From: Isoetes taiwanensis
Taxonomy: Eukaryota; Streptophyta; Lycopodiopsida; Isoetales; Isoetaceae
Length of the DNA: 64,000 nucleotides
Direction: 5' to 3'
Assembly: GCA_021234155.1 (NCBI GenBank)
Contig: JAJEKV010000128.1
Coordinates: 1,713,736-1,777,735 of the forward strand
Positions 11,400-24,047 of this stretch are shown here, piece by piece. A model generated the notes under the pieces. The model was not told the origin of the DNA and did no database searches. It saw nothing but the letters and a program-made list of their open reading frames with translations. The translations under genes were made by a program, and so were the position numbers. Position 1 is the first letter of the stretch, and each line of letters opens with the position of its first letter.

Positions 11400-13441
11400 T
11401 TCAGGTGCCAGATAGTTGTGGTGGTGCCATCTCTTCTTCCATGCGCTTTTACGAATATGGTCGTTAATCTAGAGCTCCATTTCAAGTCTTAAACATGATT
11501 GTTCATGATAATAACGATTTTTTTAAAACTTACACATACGGGAAGGCTTTTCTGGTAGAAAAATGTCAGAAGCCAGACGAATGTCAAAACAAAATATTTA
11601 TACAGAGCAATAGCATGGATGAACCATGGTTGTTTGTTTCGTATTTACATTTGTAACATATTTGTCTACCACAGTAGCCCTGCCATTTTGTGAAGCCTGC
11701 CCTTACGAACACCATTTGGAGCTGCAAATATTAGTACCAGCATAAAAGATTCTAAAGTCAGGCTTGTGCTTGCAGCAACAGCATGTTGACTTGGATTGGA
11801 GATGCAGTCTAAGAAGCAAACCCAGTCCCTTTTCTCACAGCTTGGCCACTAATTAACTCTTATGGAGTAAGGCAAAATCAGTAGTTACATATTTTACATT
11901 AGAATTGTATTGCAAATCATTAGTTTCTCCAAGTAGGTTAAAATATTTGCAAGAGATCAATATACTTTTCTTTTACAATATGCATGAGCAATAACGGTAG
12001 ATCATTTTCTTTTTTCAATAGCTATGGCATCACAAACCATGCCTTGACATTCTTTTGTATTTTATTAAACTTATTTGATGAACAAAGTTATCAGATCTCC
12101 ATGGCAACCAGCTTTAGATCATGTGTAATATTCATTTGTTAGAAATCAAACATTGTTCTTGGATTAGAATTGGCAGCATGGATGTTGTTTGACTCAGTGG
12201 GCCTGGCATTTTATAGTTTTTTATCAAATTAATCCCTTGCCTTAAGCTTGCAAAGTCACGAGGCATGGCGACATACATTAACGTCTGTTGGTCAGCTTTT
12301 CCAGCAATTTGACTAGAACACTTTTTACACGAGTTTATTGTGAGTGAAAGTTTTTTCTAGCAAAAACCATCATTGAAAACAACAAAGAATATGTTCCCAA
12401 CAAAGTTCTGGTGGATTGTATAAGTTCCCCAACATTTACAAGTTCCCCAAGTTGCTACTTAGGCAAAAACAACAAGAAACAACAAGATCAGAATCTAGCA
12501 GGTTCAACGAGTTTCATCATTGTTATTCAATGCCCATAACCTTCCTTCAATGTGCTTTACATGATATAATATTCAATATACAAGCCTTACTAGCACAATT
12601 TTCATTACCATTTAACTTATCTAAGGCAAAGTGTGAAATCAAGTGCAAGATCATCTAATAATGCAAGGTCATCAAATAATATCTCATGATCAAGTCTAAA
12701 AAATTGCAGGTTAAAATTTGCAGTATAGTGCATGCCACCTAATGACCAGCTCCCACATGTTTATTCAACGTTTAGCTTTTGATACATCATCCCAGGCAAA
12801 GTAATGATACATATTGATTATCATTTTTGTTGGCAACAGAAATAAGTGCTATGCAAGAGGTAAGTTTTGGATTAAAGCCACCATCCTTAGATGTCCATAT
12901 AGTGTATGCAAGGCTTCTTCAGACATATTTTTTCCTCTTGTATGTCCTCATGTTTTCTTCCTCATTAAGCACAAGGTATGTTCTTTTATCATTTCCTTGA
13001 ATCTCCTTTCTCCATTCCAGTTCAACATTAATTCATGCAAAATACTTTCACATCTTAATATTGCATTTCATCTACATAATAATCATGCAAAGTATCTTCA
13101 CATTTTAACACTCCATTACATCTACATGATAAATCTTATAGTGCTTTATTCCTACCTACATACTTTAGAAACTCTACATATTTCAGACATCCATGACTAA
13201 TGCTTCTTCGCATTGTCAGACATATATAATTTGGCGACATGGGAAGTATTTTAGCAAAGATGCATGAACCCTCAAAGGCTTACATTTGAATCGGTTTCTT
13301 TACAGATCTAATGGAAGAATTAACCATCCAGGTCAAAGGCATGAAAGAAATCCATTCCATTCCTCCCATGCATCCCATCCTATCCCATCCTATGATGTTC
13401 CATTCCATGGGTATCTATCCATTTTGCATGCCCATGATTAA
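11400..13441. other. Non-coding, AT-rich; no gene recognised
   Basis: Open frames at 12416-12658 and 12814-13200 are short, rich in Ile/His/Asn and match nothing I know. A CCATT/CCCAT-rich low-complexity run sits at 13350-13420. Part of this stretch is probably the body of the Helitron whose 3' end lies at 13471, but its 5' end was not found. Confidence 0.5.
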
Positions 13442-13471
13442 TGCACGGCATCGCCGGGCACACGTTTCTAG
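13442..13471 (+). mobile_element. Helitron 3' terminus (hairpin plus CTAG)
   Basis: TGCACGGC-ATC-GCCGGGCA forms an 8-bp stem with one mismatch. Seven bases later comes CTAG, and the next base is T. Helitrons end in a short GC-rich hairpin followed by CTRR and insert between A and T. The arrangement is the same as at 27905-27935, including the 7-nt gap, so the two belong to one family. The 5' end (TC) of this copy is not identified. Confidence 0.65.
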
Positions 13472-13494
13472 TACCTAACTAACAAGGTGCTGCG

Positions 13495-13515
13495 CACGGA
13501 GGGTTGCCCTCCGTG
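13495..13515 (-). repeat. Second GC-rich hairpin, possible reverse-oriented Helitron end
   Basis: CACGGAGGG-TTG-CCCTCCGTG is a perfect 9-bp stem. Read on the minus strand it is followed by CGCAGCACCTTGTTAGT, which resembles the hairpin-GCACCTTGCTAGT ends of plant Helitrons except that the CTAG has become TTAG. It faces the plus-strand terminus ending at 13471. Confidence 0.4.
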
Positions 13516-13590
13516 ACCCGAGAGTGAAATGGCTTAAATCACACTTCAAAGTCATGTTTTCGAGCATATACTGACATATACTTGGAATAT

Positions 13591-13641
13591 GCCACAAACC
13601 CACATGGATGAGGGTTTTCTCCTTAGGGGCAACCCAAAAAA
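13591..13641 (+). repeat. Dispersed repeat, copies at 13591, 14053 and 19241
   Basis: The shared pattern is GCCACAAACCCACAT, a short variable segment, GAGGGTTTT, then a CC(C)TAGGG and CAACCCAAAAAA tail. The second copy is 14053-14104. The third (19241-19283) keeps the first half. At 13.59 and 19.24 kb the bases just before the copy are also alike (GGAATATGCC / CGAATATGCC). Confidence 0.6.
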
Positions 13642-13816
13642 CTGGACTCAAACATATCAGTGGAATGCTATTTCCATGCCCAATTCATAATTCATAATTC
13701 ATAGCCTGACTACAAACCTCGCAAGAAAAAGTAAAACCCAATGATTCCAGACTCGAAATGCAAGATCTATGCAATGCACATACCAAGAATCCCTGTCTCC
13801 ATAGCTAAATGAAGAT

Positions 13817-13860
13817 CACTCTCTCCCTCCCTCCCTCCCTCCCTCTCCTCCCCCCCCAAG
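13817..13860. repeat. Polypyrimidine microsatellite (CTCC)n
   Basis: A run of CTCCCTCC units ends in CTCCTCCCCCCCC. No gene is adjacent. Confidence 0.9.
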
Positions 13861-14400
13861 GGAAAGATAACCATATATGAGTATTGATGCGGGGGTGGGG
13901 TGGAATTTCTATGTTTTAACTTTGGACCGTTGGAATGCGTTGCGTTGTATAGCCTTGATGAGGTTGTTCGTGGGTGATGATTATGGATGTTTTGTTTATG
14001 CTTGCTTTGTTTTAATGGTTTTATTTCAGGTAGTTAATGCTTGATTTGAATTGCCACAAACCCACATAAGCGAGGCTTTGCCACCCTAGGGTCAACCCAA
14101 AAAATGCTTACCTCCAAAACGGCTTTCAGCCTTGATAGTATAATGAGTCTAATGAGTCAACTTTCTAAAAATCGATTCATATGATTCATATGAGTCGCCA
14201 AACATGATGTAAAGGTTTCTTTGCCTCCATGTATGCTGGTCAGTACATTTATGCCGGTTTATATAATTATATAACACTCAATCAATGCAAAAACCAGTCA
14301 CCCAACTTTTCCTACATAATATTTCAACAACTACTTCTGAATAGGAGATGATTGTTATGAAACACATGCTAGATGATAAATAGAAGAGGTAAAATGCTCA

Positions 14401-14612
14401 TTAACGTACTAGAAATACTTCATAAATTCAACCAAAAGAAAATTCTGCATTCACACAAATGCACTAGATAAATTGATAAAGTTATCATGTTCAGGCTCAG
14501 ATAGCATTAACGTACTAGAAACACTTCATAAATTCAACCAAAAGAAAATTCTACATTCACACAAATGCACTAGATAAATTGATAAAGTTATCATTTTCAG
14601 GCTCAGATAGCA
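14401..14612. repeat. Tandem duplication, 106-bp period, two copies
   Basis: TTAACGTACTAGAAA at 14401 recurs at 14507, and the following 100 bases are repeated with only a few substitutions (for example TCATGTTCAGG versus TCATTTTCAGG). High identity points to a recent duplication. Confidence 0.9.
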
Positions 14613-15089
14613 TTCTATCTTCTCTGTTTCCATGCACGAATGCACTACAACCAAGTTGTTACCTCTTGGGATCCATAACATATAAAGCCCACGTACCGAA
14701 AGCCGCTGTCTACATCAAAAACGCCATATTGGATATGGCATCAATATATCATAGGTTATTACCTACATGTGGTAGTAAGCAAGCTTCACTGGAAATAAAA
14801 AATGCAATATGGCTAACTCATGTTTACAAATCCTAAATGACACAATGTTCATGCCAGCAAAAAAGAGGTTGAAAAATATCAAGTCATGAAGTATTTCTCT
14901 GTCCAATAACTTTGCAGGAGACAAAGAGAGTGCTAAACTATATGAAAGAAATGGGGTGCTATCTGCGAAATGCTGAGAGTAGCGAGCCCTTATGAGCTTG
15001 AATTAGCGATGCTCAACATCGTCCTAAGCGCCTACATAACCCTGTGAAGATTAGATTATGGTGGGCTTATACTGTACTGACAAATTATA

Positions 15090-15726
15090 ATGGAACCCAT
15101 TCTATGGTTTTTATTATCACAGATATCGATTCCAAATCTTTCAACAATTATGTTCTACTATGAAACAAATCACCTGCAATTAGATGCTTCGTTCTTGGGG
15201 ACAGCACGTGTAACTGGGTGGTTGGGGCTGATGATTGGAACTTCTCTATATAATCGACATCTAAAGCAGGCATCTTTGAGAAAAGTATTTAGGTATGTAC
15301 ATGATTTGAGTATGTGCTATGAAATCTACTATATTATTACCCTCTTTCCAACAAAGTTTTACATTTTTGCAGGTGGGTCCATATTTCTCTTGCTATATTG
15401 ACCCTCATAAACCTTATCCTTGTCTTAAGATGGAATCTTGGACTCGGCATCTCTGATAAAGCATTTATATTGGGGACTTCAGCTCTCGGCGATGCTATCC
15501 ATCAGTTCAAGTATGTGTTATGTATTTTTACAGCGGCTAGCCCGTGCCTATGCAAGATTTTGGCTACTAATATTTCTGATATAGATTGTGCAAGTTCATG
15601 CCATTTTTGGTACTATCTGGGCAGCTTTGCCCACCAACAATTGAGGGTACTTTATTTGCCCTCCTCATGTCTATAAACAACTTTGGAGCAACTGTGAGTT
15701 CATTTAGTGGTGCAACATTGGCATGA
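15090..15726 (+). pseudogene. Folate-biopterin transporter (BT1 family) exons, broken
   Basis: Three exons can be joined in frame. Exon A (about 15090-15292) encodes FYYETNHLQLDASFLG followed by LYNRHLKQASLRKVF; exon B (15373-15510) encodes ILVLRWNLGLGISDKAFILG; exon C (15595 on) encodes FMPFLVLSGQLCPP and IEGTLFALLMSINNFGA. Donors are GTATGT and acceptors are TTTTTGCAG and GATATAG. This is the C-terminal half of a plastid/plasma-membrane type folate-biopterin transporter, a 12-helix MFS-like carrier of about 450-550 residues. A TGA at 15724-15726 interrupts the frame directly before AFGIS...NFENLL, which still resembles the next helix. N-terminal exons were not found, so this is a fragment or pseudogene. 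Confidence 0.75.
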
Positions 15727-15799
15727 GCTTTTGGTATAAGTTCCCACAATTTTGAAAACCTCTTGGAAGATATCTACCTACTATCAATACTTGTATCAA

Positions 15800-18700
15800 A
15801 TGACAAACACAACGCCAGGCTTTTTGCAAAAATACTGGCACCAAAATCTCCACAAACCTGCAAAAGTAAGAAACTCCTGTTATTGATTTTGTTCTCAGGG
15901 TTTTAGGAAGCTACGTGTTTGGATCAACAATCTCAGGTATTGATAAAAAACTAGAGACAAAACACTATGAGATGGAATTGAAACAATGTACGAGATAGTC
16001 ATGTAGTCTATCCCCCCGACACGACAACCGATTTTTGTAACTAGTGCTTCCCAAAGCCCATTCCATATCAACGGCCAAAGTTAACCCACAACAGAATTAT
16101 GGCTTGCAAAGGAGCTCTTGCAACACTCAGCTTCTAAGATGCATCGAATAATTTACCTTCCCAAAGCATCCCAAATTGCAGCATGAAGTCAAAACAACGT
16201 TGAACGTAAACATGTCTACTAGAACTGATCAACTCCCGGAGGAAATGAAAAGCTTTTTTGTCTTCCCCATGTTGGATATATCACCATAAGCACATGAAAA
16301 GAGTTTTCTAAAGTTCAATTTGACTAATAGAGGGAAACTCCAAGACCTGTTGTGGAATATGTGCCGTAATTCAACTTAAACCACCCCCAGCACTTGGGCC
16401 TCCCACAAAGTACATGTATTTAATTGCTAATGTACTTACAATTAAAATCTCATGGTTTCAGGATAGAGAACAACAAATGCTTTTGTAGGGGTCCCATCCA
16501 ATAAAGGGACAGACCAATGCAGCCCTGTATAAAGCAACCATAAATTTCTTAGCCAATACAAACAAACTGCCAGATTACAGCCAAAAAGGAGCTTGACAAA
16601 CTAACACCTACAAAATGCGGTGATTAATTTAGCAAATGATTGCTAGTGTAAGTCCAACCGTGATGCAAGCATGAAAAATGCAATCATCCTTTATGAAAAC
16701 CGTTGTCCCTCAAATAAAAAATACCGTTGTCCATGTTCCGTTTTCAATATGCACGTAATCTCAGAGCGCCTTGGGCTTGGTGGAGGTATGATGAAGGCCC
16801 CGCAAAATATATATTAAGTTGAGTTGCATTTTGCAAAGATTCTTATTATTAATGATTAAAACGGTTGCTACATAGAGACTACATTCAAGTGGTAAAAGTA
16901 AGGCATGACAGAAAAATGATGAACAATTAAGCCAAAGAATGTCTACCTCAAGACGATAAAAATGGGATTTCTAAATGCCGATCGAGCAACAGCTAACTTC
17001 AAACCCAAAACTATGATTTAAAGTGTGTTTATCTATCCGTGACATGAATTGGCAAGTTTAAGTTGCATTTCTACAATTGATGTAATAAGGATAAGTCTTA
17101 CCACAATGCATTTGGCAAGCCTTGGGTTTGGGACCTAATCCCATTTTTCTCGTAATTCTCCATGGTGCCGCCATTGAATCTTTGGTAATCTCCTCCATTC
17201 TAAACCGCCTTCATAATTTAAGATTGTAAGATGATCTTGGGCAACTCTTTTAGAAGCTGGTCCATTATGGTGCCCTACGGATTTTCAATCTAACATGAAA
17301 ATGATCTTGAAAAGCTACCAAACAAAACGGATGTTTTCATAAAAACAAATAGTTCGACGATGAAGCTTACCGCGATCTTTTTAGAACAAAAATCACCATC
17401 TTAATGGAACACTGATCATATGTTGTCCATATTTAAACAATGTGTTAGATATAAGCAAAAAAGAAAAAATTTAGTGATATGGAAAAGAGACCTCGCCTAG
17501 CAAAATCAGAGAATGGAAAATACCTTCATGTCCCTTCACCGGACAAACAAAATTTGAATGCAGAAAATGCCATTGACCAAGAACTCGATCGAGGATACGA
17601 GACCGATTCAAACAAACGCATTCATGAAGCATAGGCTAGAAAAATGAACAATGGCTAAAGATGCATCAATTTTGTAGCGAAATGCAACTCCGAAGCTAGG
17701 CCCTCACTAGTGATGGTTGGATTAAGTCCTGAGAAGAAGAGAAAGCTAGACAGAGCAGACTAAATAAAATTAAGGAGCAAAATTGAGGTGTCATGGCTAG
17801 CATTACAATTTGAGCTTAAGTGCGCAGCCAATGAACAACCTCCCTACATCTAGATTTTATTTCTAGCTATAGAACATAACATTTATTTGCAGAATAATAA
17901 CGTTACATGTTTGTGGCTAACTTATCATGCCATATGGTGATGCTCGCCCCTCACAATATTCCGGCACCCTCACGTTTTAAACCCCTGTGATAAATAAGAA
18001 CATGGAGGGATTCAGTTGTAAGAATACAACAAGCTTTCAAATACAACAAGAGCCGCAAATATGCTTCAAAGGAGGTTGGAAAAATAGAGCAGATTGCAGA
18101 TTAAGGCATGTCCAGATATAACTCTAGCGAATTTGCCAGTTGAAGATCTTGGATAATAAACAATTGAACTCAAAACAACACATAAACCCAACATCATCCC
18201 GAACGTAATGCATGGCGATCGCCTACATCATTACTTCTGAATAGAACCTGAAAGTAAATTGTCAATTGGTTATTTTAAAAATCTTAAATACAAAGATAAA
18301 ACTCTTGGCCCATGGTTAAAGAAACCGGCAGATAGAAGCAGGGGATCATAGAAGCACATCCGGCCGATGCCCGCCCAATAATGGCAACGAAGACTAATAC
18401 ATCAGCAAAGTAAAACATTTACACGAACTCGCTTTGCTTACCGACTAGAAATGCAACACCCTTCTCAACCGCTTTTAATTACATAGTAAAATATTTACAT
18501 AAAACATCATAAATAACCCGGAAATGAAGGTAGGGGCTCATGACAACCACGGGAAACGGTTTGGCACCTGCAGTTATGGAAGCGCATCCAAATACTCTTC
18601 ATTTTTTACTCTAGCAAAAGGTAACGTTGTTTCACAAAAGCAACAGAGGTTTATTTCTTCATTCACGCAGTAACGTAGAACCATCCCGAGACAACCTTTG

Positions 18701-20860
18701 TCTCACCATTGAACCGGTTCTATAACAGCCGCGATTTTCAAGCTATCTTAACTTGTGCAAGGGTAGCAAAGCTAATAGAGCATCCAGATTTCCCCAGATC
18801 CAAAATTTTTTGCCGCCATCTTAAGCGGCATTTGCCCAGCAACCGCAGTGCAAAATCTGCACATTATTCTCATGAAATGCCATCTTCTTGATCTCCTTTT
18901 TGGCACAACGCAATCTCCACATCAAATCTACCCTATTTGTCACGCTTCATATCTTTGAAGCCACAAGGCAGTTAGCCAAGCTCTTCCGCAGATCATTGTT
19001 CGCAAACCCACAAAGATCATCTAGTGGAACTCAGCCCGCTAGAACTCATCATCCTGAAGGTCCAGACCCTATGCTGCTATGGAGCGAATCCTACATTATT
19101 TCGATGCATTTCCATCAGATTGGAGCTTCGATTTGCCGACATAGCCACGCCTGTGGGGCTGGATGACCGAGCATTTACAAGCAGCCGTGTTTTTTGATCA
19201 TCGGCGATATGCTAGGTATATGCCTATAGATACCGAATATGCCCACATACCCACATAAACGAGGGTTTGCCCCCCTAGAGGAGATCTATATTGTCCGCAA
19301 CATCATCTACAACAACTCAAGTATTACATGCAATAAAAAACTTCCCTCACATGAATCAAACGTTGATATGTATCCTGCTCAAAACAAAAATATACACCCA
19401 ATGCCTTTCAGCTATGCACATGACATTATTTACAATTTTATGCTGCATTATTTACCATTTTCTAGGCTTCATGCACCCATTTAAAGATCTATTGAAGAAT
19501 GAAGTAGTTACCAGAGAGCTCTGTTACCATCCCAAACAAAAGTCCTTGTATCAAGAATATTGTGTTAAAGAGTCTGAGGGCTATGTCCATCTCTGTTCAC
19601 CAATTTAACAATCTAATGAAGAAACACATAGTAGAGAAATGCATCATACGTATCTGCTACATGTGCATTCCCGAATCATTGCTTTAAACTCAGACATGGC
19701 TGCTAAGAAAAAGTAAAAGAAAAAGTGTTGTTTGTTTACATCTAGTTGCTTGAAGATTCCACGCTAAAGTGCATGGACAACCATCTCTATCAAAAGTTTC
19801 AAAAATGTGGCAAGACTCACCTCGAAGTTATAACAAATTATTATAGCACCAGCCATAACAACTTAAATAAAACACTGTGAACCACATTTATTTCAGTATT
19901 TTATTCGATCCTTTAGCACAGTGTTGCATGCATACTTGAAAATCTGTTACTACGTCAGCATATTCCTGGATCTCTAATTTGCTCAGTTAAACTACACAGT
20001 AGATAGTTAATTCTTCTAGAATAACCACAACTAAATTGACATAACTGAATGCAACTGGAACATTGTACGCACCTCATGGCTCTTCAATATTTTCAACATG
20101 GAATTAAGAAAGATTATCCAGAATGTCTTTACCAATTTCATTACCGCCAATGGGCTTAGGTCTTAATTGAGTGTCTGATCGCCCTAGATACTAATAACAA
20201 AGATACATGTTAGCAGATCCAAATGTAATGCTAGCATGAAATCCATGCAACATTTGCAATATAATTTTGTGCAACATACAGAGTCACTCACAATCTCCTC
20301 ATTCCTTGAATGTTTATCTTTGGTATAAAGAACTTGCCATTTCCTCCTTCGGTATAACTTGCCATTTCCTTCTCATCCCGTAGCTTTCTTTCTCCTAAGT
20401 GATCCAGCAGCACCAAGAGCCGACTAAGAAATAACATGATAAAAGCTCACTTAAAATCATAAAGACATCAATATATGCGTTGTGCAATGAGTTTGTCCCT
20501 TAAATTAAACATACAAAATCATGAAAGAGAACCCTTACCAAACTAGATTTATGGAAGGAGTATCTTTGCATGTAGAATAGTGATCCAAAAGAGCACAAAA
20601 AAGGTCTTGATTTTACCACAGTCGCCATCAATGACTGACAAAATAACAGCCTCCAAACTTTTTACTGCTCTATTCTAAAACATATTGGTCAAAAAGCCAA
20701 ATCAAGAAAAGATCATTGCAAAAAAGGAAAAAAAAGGGCGAAAAATTTCTTCATTCAGACTAGACCCAAAAAACCAAACTATTAATGTAATAATGGTGCT
20801 GAGAGTAGGTGCTCTTACCCAGGTTGCTGTTACAACACAGAAGGAATTAACTTGACATGC
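15800..20860. other. Long AT-rich stretch with no recognisable gene
   Basis: I see only short open frames without domain signatures (for example 18709-18891, 18888-19166 and 19239-19608), one copy of the dispersed repeat at 19241, and a local duplication of AACTTGCCATTTCCT at 20332-20370. Splice-signal-like motifs occur but no exon series could be assembled. Confidence 0.5.
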
Positions 20861-21089
20861 TAACAAATAGGCATTCTATAATATAACATATACCAAATGC
20901 GCATGCACCATCCGAAGTCTAATTTACCACAAAATGGAAGCACACAGATGCAATTCGAGATCGAGTTGAAGATTCTAAACCTCTGAGTGTTGCTTAGAAT
21001 CAATTTCAGCAGGGATAAAGAATAACTTTTGGTCCTAATAAGAGATACTGCTAATGATATAAAATGATTAAATAGTCGCAGGGAAAAAG

Positions 21090-21440
21090 AAAGGACGATT
21101 TGGCAATAGGAAAAAGAAGTTAGGACCATGCTTTGGATGTAACTCATATGGTCATTTGAAAAACAATTGTCCCAAGCTAAAAGAAAATAGATGCTTTAAT
21201 TGTGAGGGACTTGGTCATTTAGCTGCTGCATGTCCTAGTCCTAAGGGTATTGGAAACAAGAATAAGGATAAAAGGGATTCTGGTTATGGAAAAAAGAACA
21301 GCAACATGAGGAGAAATGAAGGTGCTAGCAGAATTTGGCACAAGATGCTGGTAATAAAGAAGAAGACATTGAGGCTGAGGTATGTACATCTGCTACATGT
21401 TCTATTTCAAATAAAATTGCTAACATAAACAGTGACATGC
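21090..21440 (+). pseudogene. Ty1/copia Gag C-terminus with two CCHC knuckles
   Basis: The frame reads CFGCNSYGHLKNNC, then CFNCEGLGHLAAAC 21 residues later, in a Lys/Arg/Asn-rich context. Both are perfect C-X2-C-X4-H-X4-C knuckles. Copia Gag usually has one, so two in tandem is notable. The sequence loses Gag character left of about 21080, and no 5' LTR, primer site or Gag N-terminus was found upstream. The element is 5'-truncated here. Confidence 0.8.
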
Positions 21441-21704
21441 TTGTGATAGATAGTGGAGCTGAGAGATCAGTAGTTAAAACTATTGATGCTCTCAAGGAAG
21501 GAAAGAAAAAGACTTCTACATTTGATGGGTGATAGTGAGCTGCAAGAAATAAAAGAATCTGGAATGCTTGAGCTATTTGATTTGGAAGGCAAAGTAGTTA
21601 ATCTGCATAATGTACTGTCAGTTCCAAATATTATAAGGAACTTAATCTCTGTTAGTCAACTGGTGGACATGGGATTACAACTTATATTTGACAAATACTG
21701 TTGA
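21335..21704 (+). pseudogene. Ty1/copia protease region, frameshifted
   Basis: SDMLVIDSGAERSVV contains the aspartic-protease D-S-G-A box of copia polyproteins. A frame change near 21.53 kb leads to LHNVLSVPNIIRNLISVSQL, the conserved end of the copia protease domain (usually L.nVL.VP....NLlSv..L). Confidence 0.85.
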
Positions 21705-21779
21705 AAAGTATTTGAGAACAATAAAATTAAGTTCCTTGCAAAACGTGTTGGGAATCTATTTGGATTTCATAACAAAACT

Positions 21780-22454
21780 TTGTCTGGAAGTATAAACTCG
21801 GCATGAGAGATTAGCGCATGCAAATATAGATAATTTAAGGGAAATGGTTAAAAAGGGATGATAACTGGCCGGAAAGCAATGATTTTGTTTGCTATGGATG
21901 CATGGTGGGAAAAAGCACAAGATTACTCTTTCAAAAAAGGCATGAACGAACTGGTGACTTGCTAGAACTGGTACATTCTGACCTCTTGGACCTATTAATG
22001 TAAGAAGCTTACAAGGTAAAAGATATTTTATTACCTTCATTGATGATCATTCTAGACATACTAAGTGCTTCTTTCTTAGTAGAAAAAGTCAAACTTATAA
22101 GGCTTACATGATTTTTGAAGCTGAAGCTGAAAGAATGATAGGCAAAATGGTAAAATGCTTGAGATCAGATCATGGTGGTGAGTTTGTTAATGATATATTC
22201 AAAAAATACTGCAGAGAAAAGGGCATCAAAAGACAAGTTACATGCAGCTATACACCCCAGCAGAGTGGAGTGGCTGAGAGGAAAAATAGGTACACTCTTG
22301 CCTCTGTAAGGTTTATGTTGAAGCAATCTGGTCTACCTAATTTCTTATGGGAAGAAGCAGTACGAGCAGCTGTTTACATTCAAAATAGAATACCTTCCTC
22401 TAGCCTAAATGGTCATAGAGCAGAAAACTTATGGAGCAAGACAAATACAAGATA
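21780..22454 (+). pseudogene. Ty1/copia integrase, N-terminal and catalytic part
   Basis: Degenerate frames give RLAHANIDNLREM, CYGCMVGKS and ELVHSDL (zinc domain and first catalytic Asp). An open stretch from 22108 then gives LRSDHGGEF (second Asp) and TPQQSGVAERKNR (catalytic Glu), followed by the usual LPNFLWEEAV and AAVYIQNR. The frame stops at 22454|22455 because a Helitron begins there. It resumes at 27936. Confidence 0.9.
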
Positions 22455-23312
22455 TCCTATTGTTTAAATTTGGTTTTTCCGGGGTTCCGAAAACTTTTTG
22501 GTTTTTTTTTCAAGGTTGGTTTGCCTAAGGTTTGGGGTTTTTTTATTGCCGAAAAAGTTTTCCGATGGGCAAAAATAAGAAACAAAAAATAGGGTTTCCT
22601 ATGATTCTCGAGTTAGGGAACTTTCTTTTTGGAGATCAGATTGTAGGTGTGGGATCAATGCAGCTGTCGACAGATGGATGGGGATGGTGGCGGATTGCAT
22701 ACGCACTAAAAATTCCGATGATGGCAGAGTTGAGTTTTCTTGCTTTGCATGCTCTATTTTGGTTGCATCCAGAGCTTCTGGAGTTTTAGGTCATGGATTG
22801 CATGCTCCCGATTTTCAGAAGCCTATACTTCGATGTATTCGTCTCTTCAAGGCGCAGCTATTATTGTCAAGAATCCATCCACCGTTGCATGCACATCGAC
22901 TCACAGGTTGTAGGTAAATTTTATAACAAGTGGCCATCAAGTTTTTACAACTCAGGTAAATGTTCAGTAATGTTCAGTGCGTTTTGACATTAATTATCTA
23001 GCATGTACTTATGGGTATGAAGCTCTCATCAACGGAGTCCCATGTACTCAATTTATGGTTCGCTGCCATCCTTAATATAACAGAGAAGACATGTAAAGCG
23101 ATTGATCAAATTTAAGAATATGCATTGATTTGCATACTATTTAGCTATTCAGATCATTGATTTGTCGACACTCAGTAAATGAGACAGGAATTGGTTGGTA
23201 GTGCTCTCCATCAAGAATTTAAATAGGGATATATTCCAAATCTTTGTATAACAGAAAGTAATTCGTGTAGTGAAGGACTGGGGTGAGTGGTGTCGGTAAT
23301 TGTTGGAACAAA

Positions 23313-23640
23313 AAATTCTTACAATTTAGCTAACAATATTATTTTCATGTTTTAGCAGGTAGAAAGCTTCACAAGTGCACTGCATACACCGTCATCTACT
23401 TTGGTACTGGATCTAACTCAATATAGACCCCTTGCTCTGAGCAGAAATTGTATCTCTACATTTTAAATGGAACTGATAATTCTCATGATTCAGCTAACAG
23501 TATTAGTTTTCATGTTCTAGCAGGCAGGAAGCTTTACAGATGCACTCAACCATTATCTACTTTGGTACTGCACCTAACTCAGCAAGAACTTGCTGTAAGT
23601 AGCAATTATATCTCTACGTATTGAATGGGCAATAATGTCC
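23313..23640. repeat. Tandem duplication, about 164-bp period, inside the Helitron
   Basis: AGCTAACAATATTATTTTCATGTTTTAGCAGG at about 23328 recurs at about 23492 with substitutions, as does the following CATCTACTTTGGTACTG segment. The two units are diverged. Confidence 0.8.
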
Positions 23641-24047
23641 CTGTCTTCATATTTAAAGCATGATTAACCAAAAGTGGCAGAAACAAACCTAGAGTTTTGT
23701 ATTAGTTTTGGAAGCCACTATACAAGCAGCCTCATCTAGGAGCTACAATTTCACACACTGCAGGCCAAGGATAATTATCAAGCTATTTTTATGGTTTCTC
23801 CATCGTTCTTTACCATTACAAAAAATCCTATGATCTGAGGAGATTATTAGTTGAGATCTTTGACACGAGGTATTTCCAAAGTGATATTCCCAATATCCAC
23901 CTTTGATCTTATTGTCTAATACCTTATCATAAGAGGTTCTTATTGAAAGGTTAGTCAGCTGGAATTGTGACCGTGGGTGGTTACATTGAGCACCGTGCTA
24001 GCATCACGTGAATCTGCCGGCATGCATCTCCTTTATTGGCATCTAGA

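Noticed and set aside
12416-13200. Two frames of 80 and 128 codons as small genes
   Set aside because: Composition (Ile, His, Asn, Tyr) is that expected from AT-rich non-coding DNA; no motif and no splice context.
22532-22917. Open frames near the Helitron 5' end as a captured gene
   Set aside because: Trp/Leu-rich translation without any known motif and no exon series; not enough to claim capture.
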